DNA of 64,000 nucleotides, taken from assembly GCA_016342585.1 (NCBI GenBank), contig JAEINK010000024.1, forward strand, positions 1-64,000. The letters run 5' to 3'. Source of the stretch: Spirochaetales bacterium. Its GTDB lineage: Bacteria; Spirochaetota; Spirochaetia; UBA9216. A program made the translations under genes and the position numbers. Shown here in pieces: positions 47,322-55,463 of the stretch. The notes beneath the pieces are model-generated. The model searched no databases, had not been told where the DNA came from, and was given only the letters and a program-made list of their open reading frames with translations. How positions within the stretch are numbered: the first letter of the stretch is position 1; every line of letters begins with the position of its first letter.

Positions 47322-47349
47322 TAGTATGGATGAATAAAAGATTTGTCAA
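47321..47349 (-). promoter_or_regulatory. Promoter of the tandem-MerR/hydrolase operon
   Basis: On the minus strand a perfect TTGACA (47349-47344), a 17-bp spacer and TACTAT (47326-47321). The transcript would start near 47314, giving a 47-nt leader with a ribosome binding site. Confidence 0.7.
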
Positions 47350-47396
47350 GGGATTAATTGCTCTGGAAAAACGGGAAGGATTAATCCTGCGGATAA

Positions 47397-48158
47397 TTAA
47401 AAAAGGTAGGGGATTAAAACTAATCCTGTAAGGAGGAGGCTGCCGCCAAACAGGAGGAGACTATCTCCATTATTCCACCCCAAAGATATATATTTCCTGA
47501 ATGTCTTGCCGGAGAGGGATTCTTTCTCCTGAAAGCCCCTTGATTCAAGTGCGTCAGCGGTGGTTTCCGCTTTCAGGATGGTATTCAATATAAGGGGGAG
47601 AAGTGGGGTCGTCAAACGCTTTACAGGATTTTTGGATCCGTCCCCGCCACGGGCTTTCTGGGCGTCTCTAATCTGTCCCCATTCGACTAATATCCGGGGA
47701 AGGGTCGAAAGGGTCATCCCCATCATCAGACCGGCTTTTCTGGCAGAGAGAAAGGGGATGAAGCTCACAAACCAGGAGGTCCCATTCTGAAGAGCTCTGA
47801 GTCCTGTGGATCTTATTATAAGAATACTGAAAAGGTAGATATTCAGCAGGCTGAGCGAAAAAAGTGATGCTGACTCCAGGGATTGTCCTGTGGTCTCCTG
47901 TAATAAATGAATTAAGGCCAGGGCAGGAGGAAGAATGATGATAATAAGAAATCCAAAACTTGATTTGATCAGTCTCTGCAATGTAAACCCTGTTCTCATA
48001 ACACCGGCTGTAATCAAGGGAAGGATAATGATGTTTGACAGAAGAGAAAAACGAAAGGCGAGGATGGAGAATAAAAAAAGGAAAATCAGTTTTAACCGGG
48101 GATCCCTTTTACTCAGGAAGTTTGAGGATACTTTCGAAGAGGCTAAGATATCAGCCAT
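47397..48158 (-). CDS. ecfT: Energy-coupling factor transporter, transmembrane protein EcfT
   Basis: 253 residues with about five to six transmembrane helices. The two coupling motifs are present: DAQKARGGDG and DALESRGF (Ala/Ser-Arg-Gly), which dock on the ATPase. It joins BioY (substrate) with the EcfA ATPase to import biotin. Its start lies 16 nt inside the end of the ecfA gene. A possible weak hairpin near 47378-47387 (GGATTAATCC) lies downstream. Confidence 0.9.
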   Translation of the reverse strand: MADILASSKVSSNFLSKRDPRLKLIFLFLFSILAFRFSLLSNIIILPLITAGVMRTGFTLQRLIKSSFGFLIIIILPPALALIHLLQETTGQSLESASLFSLSLLNIYLFSILIIRSTGLRALQNGTSWFVSFIPFLSARKAGLMMGMTLSTLPRILVEWGQIRDAQKARGGDGSKNPVKRLTTPLLPLILNTILKAETTADALESRGFQEKESLSGKTFRKYISLGWNNGDSLLLFGGSLLLTGLVLIPYLF

Positions 48159-48889
48159 GTCATCTCCTCAAGACACCTTTCCGGAGGACGCCTTATACCC
48201 CAGCTGTCAAGAGAATCAAGGAGTTCTTCAGGTTTTCCATCCTTCACTATCCGCCCTTTTTCCATGATTATAAGGCGGTCGGTATGGGCCAGGATTTTCT
48301 CCAGATCATGGCTGATGATAACAAGGGTTCTCCCTTCTTCCTTCAGGGCGAGGATGATGTTCAGGAGCTCCCTAACTCCAGGGAAATCCAGTCCCACAAA
48401 GGGTTCATCCAGGATTATAACCTCGGGATTCATGATGAGGATTCCTGCCATGGTCAGTTTTTTCTTCTCTCCACCGGAGAGGAACCGTGGAGGAAGATCT
48501 TTTTTATCCCATAATCCGAACTCCTTAAGAAGCCTTTTCGCTGCTTTACCGGACTCTTGCCGGCACATCATAAGGTTTGAGGGGCCAAAGAGGATATCAT
48601 CCATGACGGTATGGCCGACAATGCAGGAATCGGCATCCTGGAATACCAAACCTACTTTTTGACGGATCCATGCCCCGTGGTCGACCGTAGATTTTTCACC
48701 GAAACGCACCTCTCCCCGAGAGGGGAGAAGTATGCCGTTAAGATTTTTCATCAATACGGTTTTCCCGGAACCATTTTTTCCGGCAATGACAGTAAGGCTG
48801 CCTTTTGTAAAGGTGACGGACAGCTCTGAAAGAATCTCTTCTCCACCCGGAAAGGAGAAGGAGAGATTTTTTACTTCCAGAATGCTCAT
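48143..48889 (-). CDS. ecfA: Energy-coupling factor transporter, ATP-binding protein
   Basis: 248 residues. Walker A AGKNGSGKTVLMKNL, signature FLSGGEKKKLTMAGIL, Walker B VIILDEPFVGLD and H-loop VIISHDLEKILA fit the EcfA/CbiO class. Only one ATPase gene is present, so the transporter probably uses a homodimer, as in single-ATPase biotin systems (BioM type). It overlaps bioY by 4 nt and ecfT by 16 nt. Confidence 0.9.
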   Translation of the reverse strand: MSILEVKNLSFSFPGGEEILSELSVTFTKGSLTVIAGKNGSGKTVLMKNLNGILLPSRGEVRFGEKSTVDHGAWIRQKVGLVFQDADSCIVGHTVMDDILFGPSNLMMCRQESGKAAKRLLKEFGLWDKKDLPPRFLSGGEKKKLTMAGILIMNPEVIILDEPFVGLDFPGVRELLNIILALKEEGRTLVIISHDLEKILAHTDRLIIMEKGRIVKDGKPEELLDSLDSWGIRRPPERCLEEMTWLIS

Positions 48890-49425
48890 TTTACGAAAAA
48901 CTCCGGAGCGGATTTTCTTAACCTGTCCAAAAGCAAAAAGAGTACTGCAGCTTTTATAAGGTCACCAATGATAAAAGGATAAAAGCCTATTTTCAAGGTT
49001 TCACCGATAGTTATTTCAAGTTTATAGGCCAGAAAGGGAATTCCCGGAAGATAGATTATGATAGTCCCTGCAAGAATGCCAAGCACATCCTTAAGCCGTG
49101 ACGGTGTTCCTGTATGAATAATGAGACCGGCAAAAAGGGCTGAAAGGAGATATCCCATGAGGAATCCGCCGGTGGGACTCAAAAACAGAGCAAGACCGCC
49201 TCCCGCCGAAAAGACGGGCAGTCCGATGGCTCCCAGAATTAAATAGAGGAGTACGGCACCTGCTCCTGCCAGGGGGCCAAGAATGGCTCCCGCCCCTATG
49301 GTAAAGATGGTCGTCAATACGATGGGCACGGGACCCAGGGGTATCCTTATATAGGTCCCTGCTATCATGAGAGCTGCAAAAACGGCCGTTAATGTTAATT
49401 TCAACGATGATGATTTTCTGTTCAT
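48886..49425 (-). CDS. bioY: Biotin transporter substrate-binding protein BioY
   Basis: 179 residues from ATG at 49425, which has AAGGA 8 nt before it. Six transmembrane helices. The BioY family pattern is clear: LTLTAVFAALMIAGTYIRIP, LGPVPIVLTTIF, the run SPTGGFLMGYL and FYPFIIGDLIKA. It captures biotin and passes it through the EcfT/EcfA module. It follows birA after 14 nt. Confidence 0.95.
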   Translation of the reverse strand: MNRKSSSLKLTLTAVFAALMIAGTYIRIPLGPVPIVLTTIFTIGAGAILGPLAGAGAVLLYLILGAIGLPVFSAGGGLALFLSPTGGFLMGYLLSALFAGLIIHTGTPSRLKDVLGILAGTIIIYLPGIPFLAYKLEITIGETLKIGFYPFIIGDLIKAAVLFLLLDRLRKSAPEFFVK

Positions 49426-49439
49426 AATAATTTTCCTTA

Positions 49440-50237
49440 TTAATCTATATTCAAGAGACTTTTTTTCCAAATTGTCTCAAGCGTATTTCCTTTTAAAAAC
49501 TTATTTTTTTCATAACGGAGTAGAACGGTTGATAAAAGTTCCCTCCGTTTGATCCTTTTTCCTATAATATCCTCCAGCATGGCTTCGTTATCGCTCTTTT
49601 CCCGGTGGATAGAACGAACATTTATCCCAATTCCAATATTTACATACCGGATCCTTTCAATCTCAGCAGAGACCTCCAGTAGAATACCGGCGATCTTTCC
49701 CTCTTTGGTCCATATATCATTGGGTTCCCTGCACCAGCATTCAAGGCCGAAATCCATCTTCAGGCTATCCCTGACGGCTAGGACCGCCCGGGTATTTATC
49801 CCGTAGACTCCTTTTAAATCTCCTTGTGGATACTCAATTATGGTGAAATAGAGGCCGCCTTCCCCGGAATCCCAGCTTCTACCAAGTCTTCCCCTTCCCC
49901 TGGTCTGCTCCTCCGCCAGAACCAGGGCGCCGGGGGAGGTTCCGAACTCGGCAATCTGCCGTGCTTCATTCATTGTCGATTCAATCACCGGATAGTGGTG
50001 GATCTCCCTCTCTGTAAAATCCAGAGCCCAGGGAGCCAGTGTATCCTCGGCGGGGTTGAGTTTATATCCCTGATGTGAAGAGAGGAGGGGATAACCCGCC
50101 TCTTTCATTTTCTGAAGATGCTTCCAAATAGCTACTCTGGATACATTCAGTATGGAGCTGAGTCGTTCACCAGAGAGCCACTCTCCGGAACTGATGAGAT
50201 GATTGTGAATTTCTTTCTTGAGATTCAGGTTAACCAT
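49440..50237 (-). CDS. birA: Bifunctional biotin-protein ligase/biotin operon repressor BirA
   Basis: 265 residues. An N-terminal HTH (SGERLSSILNVSRVAIWKHL) is joined to the biotin-protein ligase domain with GRGRLGRSWDSGEGG and the lysine motif KEGKIAGILLEV. It attaches biotin to acceptor proteins and, as biotinyl-AMP complex, represses transcription. It heads birA-bioY-ecfA-ecfT, so the operon both senses and imports biotin. No biotin synthesis gene is in view. No Shine-Dalgarno sequence is visible. Confidence 0.94.
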   Translation of the reverse strand: MVNLNLKKEIHNHLISSGEWLSGERLSSILNVSRVAIWKHLQKMKEAGYPLLSSHQGYKLNPAEDTLAPWALDFTEREIHHYPVIESTMNEARQIAEFGTSPGALVLAEEQTRGRGRLGRSWDSGEGGLYFTIIEYPQGDLKGVYGINTRAVLAVRDSLKMDFGLECWCREPNDIWTKEGKIAGILLEVSAEIERIRYVNIGIGINVRSIHREKSDNEAMLEDIIGKRIKRRELLSTVLLRYEKNKFLKGNTLETIWKKSLLNID

Positions 50238-50256
50238 TATTGGTTTTAAGGTTAAC
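50228..50256. promoter_or_regulatory. Candidate BirA operator overlapping the birA start codon
   Basis: Half-sites GTTAACC (50229-50235) and GGTTAAC (50250-50256) are exact inverted copies 14 nt apart, as in Gram-positive-type BirA sites (TGTTAAC-N13-16-GTTAACA). The left half covers the birA ATG. A weak promoter, TTGATT with TAACCT at 17 bp (50277-50249, minus strand), would have its -10 box inside the right half. Confidence 0.65.
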
Positions 50257-50280
50257 GATAACCTGTGAATTAATCAATCC

Positions 50281-50303
50281 CCTCGAAGCATTATGCCTCG
50301 AAG
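50281..50303. repeat. Short direct repeat upstream of birA
   Basis: CCTCGAAG occurs at 50281-50288 and 50296-50303, a 15-bp period. The intervening GCATTATGC is itself an inverted repeat. No function is evident. Confidence 0.35.
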
Positions 50304-50326
50304 GTGATTTTCGTGGGAAATTATCC

Positions 50327-50833
50327 TTAAGAAATCAGATCGGGTATGCGGTGGATATCCCTATAGGATAAAATATGAATATTGGATTTTTTAAGGTGAT
50401 CTGGAATACTCATTTTCAGCTTTACACTGTCAGTAATTAGAATTGACCACTCAGTGGGACTGCCCTTCAGTTCATCCATACGTTCCGCTTTTCCACAGGT
50501 CTGAATAACCGGATAACCGTCAAGTTTTAAACCTTCACAGATAATTACATCGGCACCATGAAATACCCTACGTAGTGTTTCTGGACTCCAGGAAAAGTCG
50601 GGAAGGAAAAATACACCGCCTTCAGGGCTTGCCAGGCAGGTTCCGAACGCCCCTTTGTCTCTGTATGTTTTACTATCCGAGCCTTCATGATCCAATTCGA
50701 CCGCTTTATGAGTTTTTTTTAAGGCAGCCGTTTTCAGCCCCCTGCCTGCGTAAAGCTCAATAAGATCACCTATCAGTGTGGTTTTTCCGGTATCGGACCA
50801 ACCAATGATTGAAAAAATCGGTATCTCTTTCAT
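50327..50833 (-). CDS. mobB: MobB-like P-loop protein (molybdopterin-guanine dinucleotide synthesis)
   Basis: 168 residues. Walker A GWSDTGKTTL, then LKTAALKKTHKAVELDHEGS, DSKTYRDKGA and the ADVIICEGLKLDGYPVIQT region, all characteristic of MobB. MobB is a GTPase-like accessory of Moco dinucleotide formation. No other Moco gene lies here. It is divergent from the THEP1-like NTPase. No Shine-Dalgarno sequence; TTGAAA and TAGATT at 18-bp spacing end 5 nt before the ATG. Confidence 0.85.
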   Translation of the reverse strand: MKEIPIFSIIGWSDTGKTTLIGDLIELYAGRGLKTAALKKTHKAVELDHEGSDSKTYRDKGAFGTCLASPEGGVFFLPDFSWSPETLRRVFHGADVIICEGLKLDGYPVIQTCGKAERMDELKGSPTEWSILITDSVKLKMSIPDHLKKSNIHILSYRDIHRIPDLIS

Positions 50834-50861
50834 ATTTGAATCTAAGCATACATATAATTCC

Positions 50862-50890
50862 TTTTCAATCCTGTTGTAATAGAATATTAT
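50862..50890 (+). promoter_or_regulatory. Promoter of the THEP1-like gene, probably leaderless
   Basis: TTTTCA (50862-50867), a 17-bp spacer and TATTAT (50885-50890) end 5 nt before the ATG at 50896. Confidence 0.45.
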
Positions 50891-50895
50891 TATTC

Positions 50896-51423
50896 ATGAG
50901 GAAACTTATTATCGTAACTGCACCGCGGAACAGCGGTAAATCGACCCGAATGTGGGAGCTTTTCTATCATTATAAGGAAATACGTGAATATAAGATCGGT
51001 GGTTTCATCACCAAACTTTTCAGGAAAGGTGAAGACAAGAGTGGTTTTTTGCTGACAGATCTTGTTGTCGGTGATGAATTTCCCGTTGCTTTAGAAAATC
51101 CACCAATAGGTGAAGAGGGGTGGTTTCCTATGGGCCGGAGATACTGGTTTGCTGGTGCCGCTTTTAATAGAACCCATGATTTTTTTAAGGAGAGTGTGAA
51201 ATCTTCAAAAGGGTATACCCATCTCTTCGTGGATGAAGCTGGTCTTTTAGAGCTGGACGGTGGCGGGTTTTATGCCTCTATCAAAATGCTTGAATCTGAT
51301 TTTAAGGGGACTCTGGTTATTGCGGTCAGGGATGTTTTTCTGGAAGAATTTCTAAAAAAGTTTAAATTTAAAAACTTGTGGGATATAGAAATAAACAAAC
51401 CATCCAAACATGATGAAAAGTGA
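50896..51423 (+). CDS. THEP1-like nucleoside-triphosphatase
   Basis: 175 residues. The P-loop APRNSGKSTRMWEL lies at the N-terminus, followed by GGFITKLFRKGE and a Walker B-like HLFVDEAGLLELDGGGFY, as in the NTPase_1 (THEP1) family. These enzymes hydrolyse NTPs; a related branch (DUF2478) goes with molybdenum genes, which fits the divergent MobB. The short start at 50896 is chosen because the longer version begins inside mobB and adds a non-conserved segment. Confidence 0.75.
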   Translation: MRKLIIVTAPRNSGKSTRMWELFYHYKEIREYKIGGFITKLFRKGEDKSGFLLTDLVVGDEFPVALENPPIGEEGWFPMGRRYWFAGAAFNRTHDFFKESVKSSKGYTHLFVDEAGLLELDGGGFYASIKMLESDFKGTLVIAVRDVFLEEFLKKFKFKNLWDIEINKPSKHDEK

Positions 51424-51447
51424 GTAGAAGGGATGGTAAAATTATAT

Positions 51448-51690
51448 TCAGCTGAAATATGAAGCTTTTCTCATGCTGACCCGGGTTCTTAGGGCACATC
51501 CTGCTACTGTACAGGCCATTGCAATTTCCTGTTCCACATCTTTTTTAGAGGTTACCTCGATGACACCTGATTTCACTTTTATAAATACCTCTTCGACGCT
51601 GGGGACTGATTTGATTGCCAGTTTAAGAGACTCTGCGTTGCCCATGTTAAGGCTATCTATAAGGTAGGTGTATATTTTATTTCTTGCCAT
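51448..51690 (-). CDS. Small HMA-like ferredoxin-fold protein without metal cysteines
   Basis: 80 residues. The pattern SVPSVEEVFIKVKSGVIEVT followed by a helix resembles the heavy-metal-associated (beta-alpha-beta-beta-alpha-beta) fold. The usual CxxC loop is absent; only two cysteines occur near the C-terminus (ACTVAGCALR). Function unknown. TATAGT lies 6 nt upstream of the ATG and there is no Shine-Dalgarno sequence. It is convergent with the THEP1-like gene. Confidence 0.65.
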   Translation of the reverse strand: MARNKIYTYLIDSLNMGNAESLKLAIKSVPSVEEVFIKVKSGVIEVTSKKDVEQEIAMACTVAGCALRTRVSMRKASYFS

Positions 51691-51823
51691 GAATAAACTA
51701 TAATATATAAATCAAAATGTTGAAAGGGCTTTCTATTTCTTAAAAAAAAACGAAAATAAACTTGATAATTTATTTCCAATGCTATAGGCTTTACTTTAGT
51801 AATGAACAAAATAGGAGACTGAA

Positions 51824-52369
51824 ATGAAGAAAATTATTACTGTAATGCTTATCGTACTGGCAGTTTTTGGTATGGCTTCCTGTGGAAGCGAAAAGGTTAG
51901 TGGTTTACCCGATTTCGTACTGAATCCTCCCACAGCTGATGATGCTTTCTACGGCGTAGGTTATGGAAACCAGTCAACACTGCAGCTTTCAAAGACAATC
52001 AGTATGACCAATGCACGGGCAGATATTGCTCGACAGATTGAAACAAGTATCCAGGCTGCTGTTGTATCTTATGCACAGGAATCAGGTGTTGATGGCGATA
52101 CTCAGACCATCTCTTTCGCAGAGTCTATCACTCGTGAAATCACTGATACCACATTAAGTGGTGCTACTCCTGAAAGATTTGAGCAGGATTCTGATGGTGG
52201 TGTTTGGGTTCTGTTAAGCTACCCAAAACAGAACCTCATGGCTGCAGCTGAAGAATCTTTCGTAAGAAATGAAAACGCTGCTTTTGGTGAGTTTAAAGCA
52301 CAGCAGGCTCTTGCAGCCCTCGATGCTCAGCTTGAAAACAATCCTCCCACATCTGAACCTGTTAGATAA
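51824..52369 (+). CDS. LPP20-family lipoprotein
   Basis: 181 residues. Signal peptide MKKIITVMLIVLAVFGMASC with lipobox ending at Cys20. The LPP20 core is visible: PDFVLNPPTADDAFYGVGYG, then a helix with ARADIARQIETSIQA and a sheet ending VWVLLSYPKQNL. LPP20-type domains occur in outer-membrane and flagellar proteins (FlgP). Good ribosome binding site TAGGAG. A terminator follows, so it is a single-gene unit. Confidence 0.87.
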   Translation: MKKIITVMLIVLAVFGMASCGSEKVSGLPDFVLNPPTADDAFYGVGYGNQSTLQLSKTISMTNARADIARQIETSIQAAVVSYAQESGVDGDTQTISFAESITREITDTTLSGATPERFEQDSDGGVWVLLSYPKQNLMAAAEESFVRNENAAFGEFKAQQALAALDAQLENNPPTSEPVR

Positions 52370-52384
52370 GCAGACTTAGAAGCT

Positions 52385-52425
52385 AAAAAAGATCGTTTCT
52401 GTTTTCAGAGGCGATCTTTTTTTTT
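52385..52425 (+). terminator. Rho-independent terminator after the LPP20 gene
   Basis: Arms AAAAGATCG and CGATCTTTT extend inward through TTTCTG and CAGAGG (two G-U pairs), giving a long stem with a TTTT loop, followed by a run of nine T. Confidence 0.9.
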
Positions 52426-52434
52426 GATTAATCG

Positions 52435-52463
52435 TTTTCATCCTATTTCTATCCTGTTATAAT
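52435..52463 (+). promoter_or_regulatory. Promoter of the second lipoprotein gene, extended -10
   Basis: TTTTCA (52435-52440), a 17-bp spacer and TATAAT (52458-52463) preceded by TGT (extended -10). The transcript would start near 52470, with GAGG at 52469-52472 close to the 5' end. Confidence 0.65.
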
Positions 52464-52480
52464 ACATTGAGGTTAAATAT

Positions 52481-53284
52481 ATGATCAGAAAGATAAACAC
52501 CATTTTAGTTCTAACGATTTCAATCATCATCCTGTCCGGATGTGCTACTGTTCCGGAAACTCATGAAAAGATCGTTACCGAAAAGACTGCCAATTTTGGA
52601 GTTGATGAATATTCTCCATTTTTAAACACCTGGCCCGAAGGGTCCACTCCTGTATTTTTAGGAACCTCTAAGCGTATGATTAATAGAGAGGATGAATTAA
52701 CGGCTGCTCTTATGACTGCAGGCTTTCGTGCTTCGATTTACAATTCGGTAAGAGGATTGTCTAAAGCCTATACGGAACAGTCTTCCAGCGGTAGTGGCCG
52801 ACAGGCGGATTTTCAGATGAAGTTCGATGAAAGCAGTGCCATGAGCATTGCCGGAAATATGGAAGTTATCAGTGAACTTCAGGATAGTAAGGGTACCTAT
52901 CTCCTTGCGAGGTATAAAGATGGAGCAAGTATTAATCTACCGCCTAAAATTTCTCTTAATCTGAATCCTTCCAGCTGGATCAATAATACTCCCCGTATTC
53001 CCGGTTATATTGTAAGTGTAGGGACCACCCGTCAGTTAAGGCACCCCTCGGATTCGATTACAGCTGCTGACAAAAGAGCGCTTGAAGAGATGGTTAAATC
53101 GATTTCTTTAGAGATTTCCGAACAGAAAAACACGATAAATACCCAGAGTGGAAGTGCTTCGGTAAAATCAACCCTGGAAATTGCAGATGCTACTATTCAA
53201 GGATTTTATATTATCGCCCGATATGTGACCCCCGATGGAAAAAATTATTATTCATTGGGTGTTGCACCGCTAAATAAGAATTAA
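52481..53284 (+). CDS. Lipoprotein with two LPP20-like domains
   Basis: 267 residues. Lipobox ISIIILSGC (Cys at about 21). Two divergent LPP20-type modules can be read: the first around GSTPVFLGTSKRMINREDEL to GTYLLARYKD, the second around IPGYIVSVGTTRQLRHPSDS to GFYIIARYVTPDGKNYYSLG. It is followed by a third LPP20 gene after 15 nt. Function unknown; probably an outer-membrane-associated or periplasmic structural protein. Confidence 0.72.
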   Translation: MIRKINTILVLTISIIILSGCATVPETHEKIVTEKTANFGVDEYSPFLNTWPEGSTPVFLGTSKRMINREDELTAALMTAGFRASIYNSVRGLSKAYTEQSSSGSGRQADFQMKFDESSAMSIAGNMEVISELQDSKGTYLLARYKDGASINLPPKISLNLNPSSWINNTPRIPGYIVSVGTTRQLRHPSDSITAADKRALEEMVKSISLEISEQKNTINTQSGSASVKSTLEIADATIQGFYIIARYVTPDGKNYYSLGVAPLNKN

Positions 53285-53299
53285 ATTAAGGAAGTAATT

Positions 53300-54688
53300 A
53301 TGAGGATTACGAGGAAGATGGTTAAATCGGCTGGAAAAATTATAATTTTTAGTTCACTCCTCCTTTTGGTAGCGGGATGTGCCACCACACCGGCAGATTC
53401 CACAGGGGATGTGCCCATGAAACCTGCCTGGGTTGAACAGTATCCCAAAGATAATGCTTTCTATGTAGGAATTGGTTCTTCAAATACGGGTGTTGAAGCC
53501 GACGATATGGAATTGGCCCGGGCGCGTGCCCTGAATGCTGTTGCTGCCGAGATATCCACAGAGATTAAAAGTTCGACCTCCTTCCGGGAGGTTGATGATG
53601 GTGAGGGTGGTGTTGAACGATCCGCTGAAGAGGAGATCAACGCAGTTGTTGCTCAAAATCTTCAGGCTGTTGAAACCATGGACAGTTGGTACTCCTCAGA
53701 ATCCGGCGGCTGGTATTATGTTCGACTCAATAAGGCCGAATGGGAAGCCATTCAGACCAGAGAGATGAATGATATTAAAAGGCGTGTCCTTGATTTGGTC
53801 GAACCTGTTATTATCGATAAAAACCGTACCCTTACGGAAGCCTTGAGTGCACTTGCCTCGGGTTGGAAAATTGTAGCGGCTTCTCCCTACACAGGGATGA
53901 TACGGGCTGAACTTGATGGTGAAGAGGGTTCGCTAATAGATCTGCTGGAAAAGAGGGTGGGGTACGAGTTTGCTTCCATTAGAATAGAAGTAGAACCGGA
54001 TGAAGCCGTTTTTGAAACGGGTCGTCCTGCTAATCTCTCTATCTCGGTTAGCAGCGAACTCCGCTCCAGGACCGGCCAGTTATCCCTGGACATGGTTGCT
54101 GATGCCGGTGCTGGTGATGTTATTTTCACGCTTATGACCAGCCCTATGGGAACCTATGATGAGCCTGTGAATCTTGCCGGACTGAACCTTGGAAAGAACT
54201 ATGTTTCTGTAAAATATAATACATCCTCTGAAGGCCTTCCCTCCGAATTTAAATTTACGCCACCTCAGAAGGACATTCTTATTGACCTTCAGCAATTGAA
54301 AGCGGGGTTCCGGGTATCCTTCGGCGGCGATGTGGAAGACCCTGCAGCCCTCGGTGGGGTGGAGGGAACCGCCCGAGCTTTTTTTACGGGGCAGCTTCCT
54401 GTCAAACTTGTACGGGAGCAGGAAGAGTCAGCCTTTGATATAGAGTTTAACCTTCAATATCGAAATGCTCCTCCCAATGATTATGGTCTGGTTATCATCT
54501 ATGTTAAGGCCAATATTTCTGTTATAAAGGATGGCCGAATCCTTTACACCTTTGAAACTGAAGAGTATAAAGGTGGAGGACTCAATTGGAGTCAGGCCAA
54601 TTCTAAAGCCCTTGAAAAACTATTTCCTGCCCTGGAAGAGAGCAGTGATTTTCTTCAAGGTATTGTAGGAGCATTCAGTCTTGATTAG
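53300..54688 (+). CDS. Large LPP20-family lipoprotein
   Basis: 462 residues. Signal sequence with lipobox LLVAGC. Residues about 35-150 are an LPP20 domain (KPAWVEQYPKDNAFYVGIGS; ELARARALNAVAAEIST; WYYVRLNKAEWEAI). The C-terminal 300 residues form beta-rich segments with an LPP20/CsgG-like end (TFETEEYKGGGLNWSQANSK). It may help assemble envelope or flagellar basal structures, by analogy with FlgP/FlgT; this is inference. The transporter gene starts inside its last codons. Confidence 0.78.
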   Translation: MRITRKMVKSAGKIIIFSSLLLLVAGCATTPADSTGDVPMKPAWVEQYPKDNAFYVGIGSSNTGVEADDMELARARALNAVAAEISTEIKSSTSFREVDDGEGGVERSAEEEINAVVAQNLQAVETMDSWYSSESGGWYYVRLNKAEWEAIQTREMNDIKRRVLDLVEPVIIDKNRTLTEALSALASGWKIVAASPYTGMIRAELDGEEGSLIDLLEKRVGYEFASIRIEVEPDEAVFETGRPANLSISVSSELRSRTGQLSLDMVADAGAGDVIFTLMTSPMGTYDEPVNLAGLNLGKNYVSVKYNTSSEGLPSEFKFTPPQKDILIDLQQLKAGFRVSFGGDVEDPAALGGVEGTARAFFTGQLPVKLVREQEESAFDIEFNLQYRNAPPNDYGLVIIYVKANISVIKDGRILYTFETEEYKGGGLNWSQANSKALEKLFPALEESSDFLQGIVGAFSLD

Positions 54689-55370
54689 TAATGAGATTCT
54701 TTGGATTATTATGCTTGCCGCCAATTTTGGCGGCATCCTTTTTGCTTACCGGTTTTTTGGAAAAACAGGACTTTTAATCTGGATCCCAATTGCGGCAATT
54801 ATAGCGAATATTCAGGTTGTTAAGACCGTTGAACTTTTCGGTATTACGGCAACCCTGGGGAATATTGTTTATGCAACCTCCTTTCTGGCGACGGATATCC
54901 TGAATGAAAATTATGGAAAGAAGGAGGCCGGTAAAGCTGTTTATATCGGTTTCTTTTCTCTGATACTTCTTACTATAATGATGAACCTTGCTCTCCTGTT
55001 TAAACCCGACTCTTCTGATTTTGCACAGGAATCTCTTTCAACCATTTTCAGTATAATGCCGCGTATTACCCTGGGCAGCCTGATTGCATATGGTGTTTCC
55101 CAGCTTCATGATGTGTGGGCTTATAATTTCTGGAAACAGCGGAACCCCGAAAAGAAGTTCCTCTGGATTAGAAATAATCTCTCCACCATGGTGAGTCAGC
55201 TTATAGACTCAGCGGTCTTTACTGTTATTGCTTTTCTGGGTCTTTTTCCTACCGAAGTATTTATAGAGATATTGATTACAACCTATATATTTAAACTGAT
55301 AGTAGCGGCCCTGGATACTCCCTTTCTTTATATTGCAAAGGGTTGGAAGGATAAGGGGATTATTAAATAA
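54681..55370 (+). CDS. Queuosine precursor transporter (YhhQ/VUT family)
   Basis: 229 residues, about six transmembrane helices. The VUT/YhhQ pattern is visible: NIVYATSFLATDILNENYGK, LGSLIAYGVSQLHDVWAYNF and NNLSTMVSQLIDSAVFT. It imports preQ0/preQ1 or a similar 7-deazaguanine for tRNA queuosine. The TTG start has AGGAG 9 nt before it and overlaps the lipoprotein stop by 8 nt. Two terminators follow. Confidence 0.9.
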   Translation: MISNEILWIIMLAANFGGILFAYRFFGKTGLLIWIPIAAIIANIQVVKTVELFGITATLGNIVYATSFLATDILNENYGKKEAGKAVYIGFFSLILLTIMMNLALLFKPDSSDFAQESLSTIFSIMPRITLGSLIAYGVSQLHDVWAYNFWKQRNPEKKFLWIRNNLSTMVSQLIDSAVFTVIAFLGLFPTEVFIEILITTYIFKLIVAALDTPFLYIAKGWKDKGIIK

Positions 55371-55411
55371 TTTTTATAGACGGATAGAAACTCTACTTCT
55401 TGAAGGAAGTA

Positions 55412-55447
55412 AAAAGCCCATATCAAACTTTATCTGATATGGGCTTT
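55412..55447. terminator. Bidirectional terminator 1
   Basis: A perfect 12-bp stem, AAAGCCCATATC and GATATGGGCTTT, with an 11-nt loop. T-rich on both strands (TTTATTTA rightwards, TTTTTA leftwards). It separates the convergent transporter and fabK. Confidence 0.85.
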
Positions 55448-55463
55448 ATTTATACTAAGGTAT

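Noticed and set aside
47378-47387. GGATTAATCC as the ecfT terminator
   Set aside because: A self-complementary 10-mer with no loop and no clear T-run on the minus strand; also just beyond the reading frame of ecfT.
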